Below, piece after piece: positions 45,188-52,783 of a DNA stretch of 64,000 bases; position 1 is the stretch's first letter; every line of letters starts with the position of its first letter. The position numbers and the translations under genes are program-made. A model generated the notes under the pieces. It saw only the letters and a list, made by a program, of their open reading frames with translations. It did not search any database and had not been told where the DNA came from. The DNA comes from Calothrix parasitica NIES-267. GTDB lineage: Bacteria > Cyanobacteriota > Cyanobacteriia > Cyanobacteriales > Nostocaceae. Location of the stretch: NCBI RefSeq assembly GCF_002368095.1, contig NZ_AP018227.1:1511999-1575998 (forward strand), given 5' to 3'.

Positions 45188-45296
45188 TTTTTTCTAGTTG
45201 CTTTATTTATAAAATATCGCAATCCTAAATAAAATAATTTAAGATTGCCTATATAGCAAGTTAACTTTTAGCAGTAAGCGATACAAGTATAGCCAG

Positions 45297-45578
45297 CTAA
45301 ATAATTTTCCACCATTTCCACCAAGAAGGATGATTAATATTAGTAGTTTTGGTTTTTAGCTCAAAATCTAAACAGTTAATTGCTGACTCTGTACAAGCTT
45401 TAGTTGGATGTATGGTGCATTTTAAGCGATAGTCATTCGTGAAAAAATCACATTTAGAGCAAGGAATTTGATGCAATTTTCTTAGATGAGTGATACCATG
45501 TTTAAACGCTTGAAAAATGCTTGCAAAAAACATCAGTGTCATTGAAACCCACAAGCATATAAAACAGATAGCTAGCAT
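45297..45578 (-). CDS. Small membrane protein with Cys-rich segment, conserved-looking
   Basis: The 93-residue protein has one N-terminal membrane helix (residues 2-23). A cytoplasmic or lumenal segment follows with five Cys: IPCSKCDFFTNDYRLKCTIH, KACTE and INCLDFE. The spacing CxxC...C...C...C suggests metal or iron-sulfur binding. I recall similar short proteins in other cyanobacteria but know of no function. It sits on the same strand upstream of the FecCD permease gene, 109 bp away, and could belong to the same transcription unit. No role in uptake should be assumed. Confidence 0.65.
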   Translation of the reverse strand: MLAICFICLWVSMTLMFFASIFQAFKHGITHLRKLHQIPCSKCDFFTNDYRLKCTIHPTKACTESAINCLDFELKTKTTNINHPSWWKWWKII

Positions 45579-45780
45579 AAATTAATTCCTGGAATTTTTG
45601 TATTTATAATTTCAGATTGCTGTGTGTTACTGTCGATAATTTCTTATTAGTTCGCAGCAAAATTTTCCTTCATCAACATAATTTTGATGATGCAAAGGCT
45701 GTTTAGTTTTTGTTTTTCATGCGTGAATTGAGTGAATTATTTATGGCGAGTTTGAAAACAGGTCATCACCCTGTAAGGGT

Positions 45781-45987
45781 GTGGCTATAAAAACTAAGCC
45801 TACCTGCCTAGTACTCGAACAAGCGAACATTGACGGCTGAAGGCAAGCAGGGGAAGCAGGGGAAGCAGAGGGGACAGGGGGAGAAAAGAATTTTACGCTT
45901 GTACGATATACCCCTCAAAGTTGACTTGGTGGAGTACTAGACTAAGAATTTTAGTAGCCTACGAAGGTAGGCTTGGTAGTATTAGCC
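45781..45987. repeat. Outer inverted-repeat element interrupted by another
   Basis: GGCTATAAAAACTAAGCCTA at the left corresponds to the complement of TAGGCTTGGTAGTATTAGCC at the right. The two arms are separated by the inner element at 45808-45940, so a miniature element appears to have landed inside another. Confidence 0.6.
45808..45940. repeat. Inner MITE-like element with CTAGTACTC ends
   Basis: The 133-bp element begins CTAGTACTCGAACAAGCG and ends CTTGGTGGAGTACTAG. Its terminal repeats match those of 58893-59021 (TAGTACTCCAC...GTGGAGTACTA). G-rich short repeats (GGGGAAGCAG) fill the centre. Confidence 0.7.
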
Positions 45988-46410
45988 ATTCGGCTTGTAG
46001 CCTGCGGGCTAATTGGGTTTGAAAACATACCCTAGCTAACCTCTGAAAGAGCAACAATGTCATCAGATTCTGAAAAATTTCGTATATTTGATTTCTGATT
46101 ACACTCTCCATCAGAGTCCTCGCAAAAGAATTTAAATCCTTACTATGATGCTGATTTTCCCTGACTTTTATCTAAATCATCATCCTTCACGCAGGTCTGC
46201 TTAACAAAAAATAATATTAATAAGCCTTAAAGTCATTATCGTATTTAGAGTAATATTCCTCACTAAACTATCACTAATAATTATTAATTAGTGATAACTA
46301 AATCACTAACTCAAAAATAATGCTTAAAAAAAATATTAATTAAATACCTCGAATGCAAGTGGGGGGGGATAAACTAGTACCGCTTCGCGGAAGTAAGAAG
46401 TAGCGGAAAT

Positions 46411-46435
46411 TGCGGTCTTGGGGGAAACCCCCAAG
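46411..46435. repeat. GCGGTCTTGGGGG palindromic repeat
   Basis: CTTGGGGG (46417-46424) and CCCCCAAG (46428-46435) form an 8-bp stem. This is the intergenic counterpart of the in-frame copy in the NRPS PCP-E linker (14995-15033). Confidence 0.75.
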
Positions 46436-46605
46436 AGCAAATTTCCAAGACAAAAAGTGTTATTTTATAAGCTTTTCAGCCATTAAAAATGGCTGCCTTA
46501 TTTAAGCCGTAATGTACTAGTAGCCTCATAAACCAACATCGCTAGATAAAGATATGGAAGGAAGAGAGAAAATAAGTCGTGCAAATGAATTAAGCGCAAA
46601 ATTTA

Positions 46606-46634
46606 TTGACAAACTATTTCAATTATCTTATATT
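46606..46634 (+). promoter_or_regulatory. Near-consensus promoter (TTGACA-17-TATATT)
   Basis: A perfect -35 box TTGACA is followed after 17 bases by TATATT. ATATTCT (46630-46636) and AGAATAT (46645-46651) form an inverted repeat across the -10 and the predicted start, a typical repressor position. No protein gene follows for 550 bp. Confidence 0.6.
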
Positions 46635-46640
46635 CTTATG

Positions 46641-46843
46641 AATCAGAATATGTTGATAACAGCATTAAGAACGTAGACCTCATCAGCTCGCACCGATTGT
46701 TTGCGTTTTGTGAAATGTTTGAAAACATTAATATTTGCATATTCTATTTTTGCAGATGATTTTAATTGGCGATTAGTGCTGTTAATTCGTTGATTAGATA
46801 ATTTACTTGTAAATTTACTGCTGCTGAATTTACAAGTTTTTTT
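46641..46843 (+). ncRNA. Candidate small RNA of about 200 nt
   Basis: Transcription from the preceding promoter would start near 46641. It would end at a textbook intrinsic terminator: ACTTGTAAATT (46805-46815), an 11-nt loop, AATTTACAAGT (46827-46837) and a run of seven T. The interval has a further hairpin, AATGTTT-GA-AAACATT (46714-46729), and only trivial reading frames. It lies upstream of the second heme-type receptor gene. I do not recognise a known RNA family. An alternative is that it is the remnant of a mobile element. Confidence 0.45.
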
Positions 46844-46974
46844 ATGAAATATTTTATTATTTAAGCAACTTATTGACAAATAAATTCAATAACTATACAG
46901 TGATATTTATCATATCCTTAATGCAAATCTTTATACATTACTATTGCAAAAGCATGACCAAATGAGTTTATATT

Positions 46975-47003
46975 TTGCCCTTGTTCAAAGTGTAGATTAT
47001 ATT
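46975..47003 (+). promoter_or_regulatory. Promoter candidate for receptor gene 2
   Basis: TTGCCC, 17 bases, TATATT predicts a transcript starting near 47010, with a leader of about 190 nt before the receptor ATG. Confidence 0.4.
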
Positions 47004-47197
47004 ATCCTAAACTTTCTAAGATAGATTTTAGATTGTGGATATTGATTGTTTCATAGTTATATAGTTATAACAGTGTTGCTTGAAGCTATGAAACAAAATT
47101 AGATGTTTCCTATCGATAGACTCGGCTAGCTTAAATAGATTGACGGGTGACTGTGGCTGAAAAGTTTGTAACTATTCTCACCTAATGGTCTTTAAAA

Positions 47198-49528
47198 ATG
47201 AACCTTAAATATTTGTACGCATTTCTGTTCAACGTTGTATTGTTGAACCTCGGAATTATACCTGTAACGCTTGCTGAATCTGCATCACCCGAAATTAAAA
47301 ATTTAGAGGACATAGAACAGTTTAGCACTAGCGCTGAAGATTTACTCAGGGAACCGCAACAAAAGAACGAAGCTAAAATAGCGCAAGCAGAATCTGATAA
47401 AGAAAAAGAAGAAGAATCACAAGAAGCTGATATCGAAATTACCGTTACGGGAACGAGGAGCGAACGTCCGGTAAAAGATACTCCTGGAAATATCACTGTG
47501 ATTGAGTCTGAGGATATTGATAAACAGTTAATCAATGATTTAGCAGATTTAATTCGCTACGAACCTGGGATTTCTGTAAGGAATGGTCGCAACCGTGGGA
47601 ATCAAGATTTTACGATTCGGGGTATTGGTGGAAATCGAGTCTTGATTCAAGTCGATGGAATTCGTCAGCCTGATAATTACACTCAAACAAATACTTCACG
47701 TAATTATTTCGATTTAGAAACTCTTAAACGAGTTGAAATCATCCGGGGTCCAGCCTCTACTCTTTATGGAAGTGATGCGATTGGAGGTGCGGTTTCATTC
47801 ATCACTAAAGACCCAGAAGACTATCTATTTGATGCAGATGGACCTGCATACGGTAGTCTTAAATATACCTATGACAGTACCGATGAAAGTCGTAAGTTGA
47901 CTGGAGTTATCGCAGCGGAAAGCGAAGATGGAAAGCTTCAGGCTTCAGCAGCTTTAACTAGTACTACTGGTTCTGAGTTTAAAAATTACGGTACTGCTAT
48001 AGCTGACCCTCAAGATAATAGTAGTTTGAACTTTATCGGTAAGCTAGTCTACAAACCCAACGACAGCAATACTTTTAAGTTTACAGGGGAAAGATTTAAT
48101 AGCAACGCCGATACTAATTTACTTAGTAGTTTGGGTACATCTCGGGGTACGACAATTTTTGATAATTCTGCTGATTTTGAAAATCAACGCTATCGCATCA
48201 GTCTGGGACAGGAATACGATAATCCTGATAATAGCTGGTTGCAGAAGTTTAGATGGCAAGTGTATTATCAGGATGCGGAAGCTTCAGAAGAAGTCAACAG
48301 TTTGCGGGGTCGAGGTCCTATAGCTACAACCAGTCGAGAGGATATTAATACCTTTGAGCAAAGCGTTTTTGGTGGAGATGCTCAATTTGAGAGTAATTTT
48401 CAAACCGGTAGTATAGACCATCGTTTAGTTTATGGTTTTGAAATATTCAATACCGATACTTCTCGACCTCGGGATAGGACGGAAACAGATTTGAATACAG
48501 GTGCAATAAATAAGGTTGTACTTGGTGAAAGATATCCGAATAAGACTTTTCCCGATACAGAAACCTTAAGATTTCGTCTTTACGTACAGGATGAGATTGA
48601 ATTGGCTGATAATCGTCTGACTCTTATTCCTGGATTAAGCTTTGATTATTACAAATTGACAGCGAACCCCGACCAGGACTTTCAAAATATCAACATCGAT
48701 AATTACGAAGTAGAAGATTTTGATGCTTCTGCTCTTTCTCCTAAATTGGGAGTAGTCTATAAAGTTACTCCAGAATTATCAGCATACGCTCAATATGCTC
48801 GTGGTTTCCGCAGTCCTCCCTACGATGATGCGAATATAGCTTTTACCAATTTCTTATTTGGATATACCGTTCTTCCCAACAATGATTTAAAACCTGAAAC
48901 CAGCAACAGTTATGAAATAGGAATTAAGGGTGGTTATTCTCAACTCGACTTTACTTTGGCAGGGTTTTATAACCGCTACAACAACTTTATAGATACCCAG
49001 GAAATTGGTGTAACGTCTATCGGGGGTCGGAATTTTTCACAGTTTCAATCACAAAACATTGATTCAGCAGAAATATATGGTGTAGAGGCTAAAGCTGAAT
49101 ATCGTTTTAGTCCAGCTAAACATGGTTTGAGTTTGATTGGTAGTTTAGCTTGGGCTGAGGGTAATGATTTAGAAAATAGTCAACCTTTAGATACTGTAGA
49201 CCCATTTCAAGCAGTAGTTGGATTGCGTTATCGCGCTCCAGAAGACCGTTGGGGAAGCGAGTTAGTAACTACATTTGTTGCAGCAAATGACCGTGCTGCT
49301 GAAACTGGAACTAATTTATTTATCCCCGATAGCTACTTTACTTTAGACTTATTAGGGTACTATAAATTTAGCGATAAAATTTCTTTGAATGTTGGTTTAT
49401 TTAACTTGCTAGACAAGAAATATTGGAAGTGGCAAGATGTTAGAACATTGACAGTTGGTAATCCTGAAATTGCACGTCGGACATTACCCGGTTTCAATGC
49501 TACTGTTGGTTTGAAAGTTATATTTTAG
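47198..49528 (+). CDS. TonB-dependent hemoglobin/heme-type receptor 2
   Basis: The 776-residue protein has a signal peptide (cleavage after VTLA, Ala26). It then has a short acidic linker, the TonB box and plug (IEITVTGTRSERPVKDTPGN, TIRGIGGNRVLIQVDGIRQP, VEIIRGPASTLYGSDAIGGA), and a barrel ending in GLKVIF. Unlike the other two receptors it lacks an AMIN domain. FRSP and NNDLKPE correspond to the FRAP/NPNL boxes of the hemoglobin/heme receptor class, but there is no His between them, so its ligand may differ from that of receptor 1. A binding lipoprotein gene follows at 116 bp, the same arrangement as at 36922-40613. Confidence 0.88.
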   Translation: MNLKYLYAFLFNVVLLNLGIIPVTLAESASPEIKNLEDIEQFSTSAEDLLREPQQKNEAKIAQAESDKEKEEESQEADIEITVTGTRSERPVKDTPGNITVIESEDIDKQLINDLADLIRYEPGISVRNGRNRGNQDFTIRGIGGNRVLIQVDGIRQPDNYTQTNTSRNYFDLETLKRVEIIRGPASTLYGSDAIGGAVSFITKDPEDYLFDADGPAYGSLKYTYDSTDESRKLTGVIAAESEDGKLQASAALTSTTGSEFKNYGTAIADPQDNSSLNFIGKLVYKPNDSNTFKFTGERFNSNADTNLLSSLGTSRGTTIFDNSADFENQRYRISLGQEYDNPDNSWLQKFRWQVYYQDAEASEEVNSLRGRGPIATTSREDINTFEQSVFGGDAQFESNFQTGSIDHRLVYGFEIFNTDTSRPRDRTETDLNTGAINKVVLGERYPNKTFPDTETLRFRLYVQDEIELADNRLTLIPGLSFDYYKLTANPDQDFQNINIDNYEVEDFDASALSPKLGVVYKVTPELSAYAQYARGFRSPPYDDANIAFTNFLFGYTVLPNNDLKPETSNSYEIGIKGGYSQLDFTLAGFYNRYNNFIDTQEIGVTSIGGRNFSQFQSQNIDSAEIYGVEAKAEYRFSPAKHGLSLIGSLAWAEGNDLENSQPLDTVDPFQAVVGLRYRAPEDRWGSELVTTFVAANDRAAETGTNLFIPDSYFTLDLLGYYKFSDKISLNVGLFNLLDKKYWKWQDVRTLTVGNPEIARRTLPGFNATVGLKVIF

Positions 49529-49644
49529 TTGATTAGTTTGTGTATCATCAGACCGGAATCAGAAACTCGGCTTTTTCACAAAACCGGGTTTCTAAACACT
49601 TAGAAATCTATAGAGTCTAGATAAAGCAAAATATTATAAAATCC

Positions 49645-50568
49645 ATGTACAATATCTTCAAAATTCGCACAATTGCTATTTTATTAAATTTACTTTTAAT
49701 AGCTTGTAATTCCACAACTGTTGAAAATAATCAAAACTCAGAAAATAATTCTAGCTCAACTGCTGCAACTCAAGTAAAAGAGAATCAAGCCGACAGACCT
49801 AAAATTGAAAATGCTAAAAGAATCGTTGCTTTAACATCATTATCTACAGATATTATACATAGACTTGATGCAGAAAGATTAGTTGGAATTCCTGGAAGTA
49901 GATTGCTTAGAAAAGATGAAAGATTTAAAGGACTACCAACAGTAAGCGAAGGGAGAACACCTCCTAATATAGAAAAAATAGTTGCTCTCAAACCAGATTT
50001 AGTAATCGGTGCTGTTGGATTCCACGACCAAACTTTTAAAAAACTAAAAGATTTAGGAATTACGACTTTAGCTAGCGAAACTAATAGTTGGGATGCTTTA
50101 ATTCAACATACAAAAGATTTGGCTGAAGCTACAAATACAGACCCAGCACCTTTATTAGCAAAATTAGATTCATTCTTAACAGATATACCAAGCAAAGAAG
50201 ATTCTGTTTTAGTATTAGTTAGCAGTCAACCAGCTTTATCCCCCAATAAGAATAGCTGGACGGGAGATTTGTTAAATAAATTCAATGCGAATAATTTAAC
50301 AGCCGATTTGCAAGGGGATTCAATAGGACAGGGTTACGTGACGCTTTCTGAAGAGAAAATAGTTCAACAAAATCCTGAAATACTATTAGTAGTTGACCCA
50401 TCTAGAGCCGGAGTTATTAATCAGTTAAAATCAAAGTCTTTTTGGAATAAACTTAAAGCGGCTCAAAATGAAAAAGTTTATGTTTTTGATTACCACGGAT
50501 TAGTAAATCCTGGCAGTATTGATAAAATTGAAGAAACTAGTAATAAGTTGAAGCAAATATTGAAGTAA
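49645..50568 (+). CDS. Periplasmic iron-complex/heme binding lipoprotein, copy 2
   Basis: The 307-residue protein has a lipobox LIAC (Cys21), a low-complexity Asn/Ser linker and the Peripla_BP_2 landmarks RIVALTSLSTDIIHRLD, KIVALKPDLVIGAVGF and FWNKLKAAQNEKVYVF. It is clearly paralogous to the protein at 39729-40613 (shared SPNKNSW-GDLL and TADLQ text). Each copy follows its own TonB receptor gene, suggesting duplication of a receptor-plus-binding-protein pair. Both probably dock on the single FecCD transporter in the window. Confidence 0.88.
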   Translation: MYNIFKIRTIAILLNLLLIACNSTTVENNQNSENNSSSTAATQVKENQADRPKIENAKRIVALTSLSTDIIHRLDAERLVGIPGSRLLRKDERFKGLPTVSEGRTPPNIEKIVALKPDLVIGAVGFHDQTFKKLKDLGITTLASETNSWDALIQHTKDLAEATNTDPAPLLAKLDSFLTDIPSKEDSVLVLVSSQPALSPNKNSWTGDLLNKFNANNLTADLQGDSIGQGYVTLSEEKIVQQNPEILLVVDPSRAGVINQLKSKSFWNKLKAAQNEKVYVFDYHGLVNPGSIDKIEETSNKLKQILK

Positions 50569-50621
50569 ATACGAAAATTTATATATAGCAATCTTAGATG
50601 AGTCGTGAGAAAGTTAGGTGC

Positions 50622-50654
50622 CAGAAACCCGGTTTTTCCAAAAAACCGGGTTTC
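50622..50654. repeat. AGAAACCCGG palindrome, possible terminator
   Basis: AGAAACCCGGTTTTT and AAAAACCGGGTTTCT make a 15-bp stem in the gap between convergent genes. Half copies occur near 49595 (ACCGGGTTTCT), 60617 and 60666, so this is a dispersed repeat that may also stop transcription. Confidence 0.65.
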
Positions 50655-50686
50655 TAAAATCTCATAAATGATTTAGGAATGCTATA

Positions 50687-51253
50687 TTAATACTGACAAT
50701 TAAGACCACCGAATTGTTTGTAAAGCAACGAGAATAATTTCAAATCAATAAATTTATCTTTTTGAAATTCGTATTCTTTAAGTATTCCTTCTTCAGAAAA
50801 TCCTAGTTTATGCAAAAGTAATATCGAAGGTAAGTTACCACAATTTACCGTCGCTTCTATACGATTAAGTTCTATCACTTCAAAGCCATATTCAAGAACT
50901 GCATTGAGTGCTTCACTCATAAATCCTTTTCGTCTATATGCTGGGGATATTTCGTAACCAATCTCGGCTCGTCGATGTTTCTTGTTGATGTTTTTATATC
51001 CGCAAGAACCAATAACTATATTCTGTTCTTTTATTGTTATTCCCCAGCGAAATCCTTGCTGCTTTTTAAAATTTTCTGACCATATATCAATTATTTTGCG
51101 AACTTCTTTTAGACTTGGTGGTTCTGCTACGTTAGAATATAAAACTGTGTAAAAATCTGATAGATTGCAATGTACCGATTGTGCATCTGAATAATTAATG
51201 GCTCTTAAGAGTAAGCGAGGAGTTTTTAATATAGGGAATTCATAATTGCACAT
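50687..51253 (-). CDS. GNAT N-acetyltransferase, RimJ/RimL type
   Basis: The 188-residue protein begins FPILKTPRLLLRAINYSDA, standard for RimJ/RimL-type acetyltransferases. It has the acetyl-CoA loop RRAEIGYEISPAYRRKGFMS (Arg-x-x-Gly-x-Met variant), then EALNAVLEYGFE and NRIEATVNCGNLPSILLLHK, the last two helices of the fold. Family members acetylate protein N-termini, antibiotics or small amines. It is convergent with the lipoprotein gene and divergent from hugZ, with no evident pathway link. Its substrate cannot be predicted. Confidence 0.9.
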   Translation of the reverse strand: MCNYEFPILKTPRLLLRAINYSDAQSVHCNLSDFYTVLYSNVAEPPSLKEVRKIIDIWSENFKKQQGFRWGITIKEQNIVIGSCGYKNINKKHRRAEIGYEISPAYRRKGFMSEALNAVLEYGFEVIELNRIEATVNCGNLPSILLLHKLGFSEEGILKEYEFQKDKFIDLKLFSLLYKQFGGLNCQY

Positions 51254-51368
51254 AGCAATTCTGTTGTTTTATAAAATACGTTTTTAATTGGAAATCGAGA
51301 TATTAATTCAATATTGAATGAAATTTATATTTTAGTATACATATATTCTTATTCAATTTGTCTACAAT

Positions 51369-51382
51369 AATTCTCAAGAATT
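51369..51382. promoter_or_regulatory. Palindrome AATTCT-ca-AGAATT upstream of hugZ
   Basis: A perfect 6-bp inverted repeat lies about 55 bp before the hugZ start. Its half-sites resemble the TATTCT/AGAATA sites at 36758-36775 and 46630-46651, though the spacer differs (2 rather than 6-8). Confidence 0.25.
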
Positions 51383-51436
51383 GGAAACAATCAACACGCA
51401 GTTAAATTAATTAAATTATCTCAAACTGTATTTATT

Positions 51437-51946
51437 ATGAGTATTGAAGAAGCAAAAAAACAATATCAGACTTTTACCGAATTAGTAGAAAGCTTAATGT
51501 TGGGTACGGTGGATTCGGAAGGTAATCCTAATGCTAGCTATACTCCATTTGTAATAGATGAAGAGAAGAATATCTACGTCTTTGTAAGTGGAATGTCAGT
51601 TCATACTAAAAATCTTCATGCAAATGGAAAAGCGAGCGCTATGTTCGTTGAAGATGAAAAAGAAACCAAACAAATATTCGCGCGTCGTCGTTTAACTTAT
51701 GATTGTACTGCTAGTTTAGTAGAAAAAGATAACCCAGGATGGGCGTTAATTGCAGATAAATTTGCAGAACGTTTTGGAGATATTATCGGCGCTTTACGTA
51801 GCTTACCAGATTTTCGGATTTTTAAATTAACTCCCTATAAAGGATTATTTGTAATTGGTTTCGGAGCAGCTTATCGTATAAGTAGTGAGAATATTGATGA
51901 GTTGATACATTTGACTGGAAACGGTCACGGTCATAATAATTCATAA
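51437..51946 (+). CDS. hugZ: HugZ/HutZ-family heme-degrading protein
   Basis: The 169-residue protein has the split-barrel fold of the pyridoxamine-phosphate-oxidase-like HugZ/HutZ group. Landmarks are YQTFTELVESLMLGTVDSEG, NASYTPFVIDEEKNIYVFVS, SVHTKNLHANGKASAMFVED, RRRLTYDCTA and the end LTGNGHGHNNS, which carries two His in the tail region where HugZ/HutZ place the heme ligand. These enzymes bind and open heme to release iron. Its place among two heme-type TonB receptors, binding lipoproteins and a FecCD transporter supports that role. A general PNPOx-like flavoprotein is the alternative. A tiny membrane-protein frame starts two bases after its stop. Confidence 0.85.
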   Translation: MSIEEAKKQYQTFTELVESLMLGTVDSEGNPNASYTPFVIDEEKNIYVFVSGMSVHTKNLHANGKASAMFVEDEKETKQIFARRRLTYDCTASLVEKDNPGWALIADKFAERFGDIIGALRSLPDFRIFKLTPYKGLFVIGFGAAYRISSENIDELIHLTGNGHGHNNS

Positions 51947-51948
51947 AA

Positions 51949-52059
51949 ATGGAAATTATCTTTTCAGACCCACGCACTTTAATAGTTATTTTTCCCGTCC
52001 TCTTAGGATGGGTGCTTGTATATATATTGCTCAGAGATATTGATAAAGATGTATATTAA
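51949..52059 (+). CDS. 36-residue single-pass membrane microprotein, putative
   Basis: An ATG two bases after the hugZ stop opens a 36-codon frame, MEIIFSDPRTLIVIFPVLLG onward, ending RDIDKDVY and TAA. It predicts one membrane helix (about residues 10-28) with a short acidic N-terminus and a charged C-terminus, a shape shared by small photosystem and cytochrome subunits; the DxR...VxxPxLxxxW pattern is faintly like PsbY. The tight spacing suggests translational coupling with hugZ. I do not recognise it, and a chance reading frame cannot be excluded. Confidence 0.45.
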   Translation: MEIIFSDPRTLIVIFPVLLGWVLVYILLRDIDKDVY

Positions 52060-52163
52060 CAGATATTAATGTTTACGAGATTTCGATAGTTACTGATTTA
52101 ATTATTACCTATCTTCAATTCAACTCCCGGTATTCGTTGCTTTAGTAAAGGTGGATTTGGGCA

Positions 52164-52237
52164 TTGCTGTTAGCGCGCAGCGTGGCTTTAGCCATATTGA
52201 AATATAAATTTATTTTTCTTATATTTACTAGCCCCTA
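52164..52237. repeat. Direct repeat, copy 1 (GCGCGCAGCGTGG...ACTAGCCCC)
   Basis: About 74 bp containing GCGCGCAGCGTGG, TAGCCATATTGAAATAT and TATATTTACTAGCCCC recur with few changes at 52578-52653. Both lie in the 721-bp region 52060-52780, which otherwise holds C-rich/G-rich inverted text near 52235-52305 (ATCCCCCAAAT, AATTGGGGGGC) and no gene. Confidence 0.8.
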
Positions 52238-52577
52238 AATCCCCCAAATAAGCGGGGAGAAAAATAATTTTAAGTCCCCCAAAATTGGGAATTGGGGGGC
52301 AAATTATACTTTTAATCAGCAATGCCTGGATTTGATTTGTTGAGTGATACCTCGTGAATCAATTACTTACCCAAAGATAAATTATCATCTATTGCTTGAA
52401 CGTTGACCACCAAAACAAGACGTTTCATCTTTTCACCCCACCAAATAAATACAACCAGCCTTAGCCATCCCAGGGACGGTGCTGAGTGCGGCTACGCTAC
52501 ACCCGCACCTTTTTAATTTAGATGCATTTCCCCTGAATCCCAGCCTCTTTAAAGGTGGGAGCATCAAAAATTAGGAC

Positions 52578-52653
52578 GTTGCTGAAGCGCGCAGCGTGGG
52601 GTTAGCCATATTGAAATATGAATTTATTTTTCTCATATTTACTAGCCCCCTTA
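52578..52653. repeat. Direct repeat, copy 2
   Basis: This is the second copy of the element at 52164-52237, differing mainly at GGGGTTAGCC for GGCTTTAGCC and at single positions in the AT-rich half. Confidence 0.8.
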
Positions 52654-52783
52654 ATCCCCAACGCCAAGATTAGCATGCAACAAGTAAATATTTTATTATT
52701 CAAATTATAATTTCAAGAAAAAAAATCAAAAATGCGCTTCAATGATGTAGGGACATAGTGGTTTCGGCTAGACAAATTTAGTG

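Larger units (their letters stand above)
45579..47197. other. 1.6-kb intergenic region with nested miniature elements and a candidate RNA gene
   Basis: No convincing protein gene is present. The region holds two nested inverted-repeat elements (45781-45987), a perfect 10-bp hairpin TATCACTAAT/ATTAGTGATA (46269-46296), the CTTGGGGG/CCCCCAAG palindrome (46417-46435), a promoter-terminator pair outlining a candidate RNA (46606-46843) and a promoter for the downstream receptor gene. Confidence 0.75.

Noticed and set aside
46643-46879. Minus-strand frame of 78 codons
   Set aside because: It is rich in Ser, Lys and Asn with no recognisable motif, has no ribosome binding site, and runs antisense through the promoter-terminator interval of the candidate RNA.
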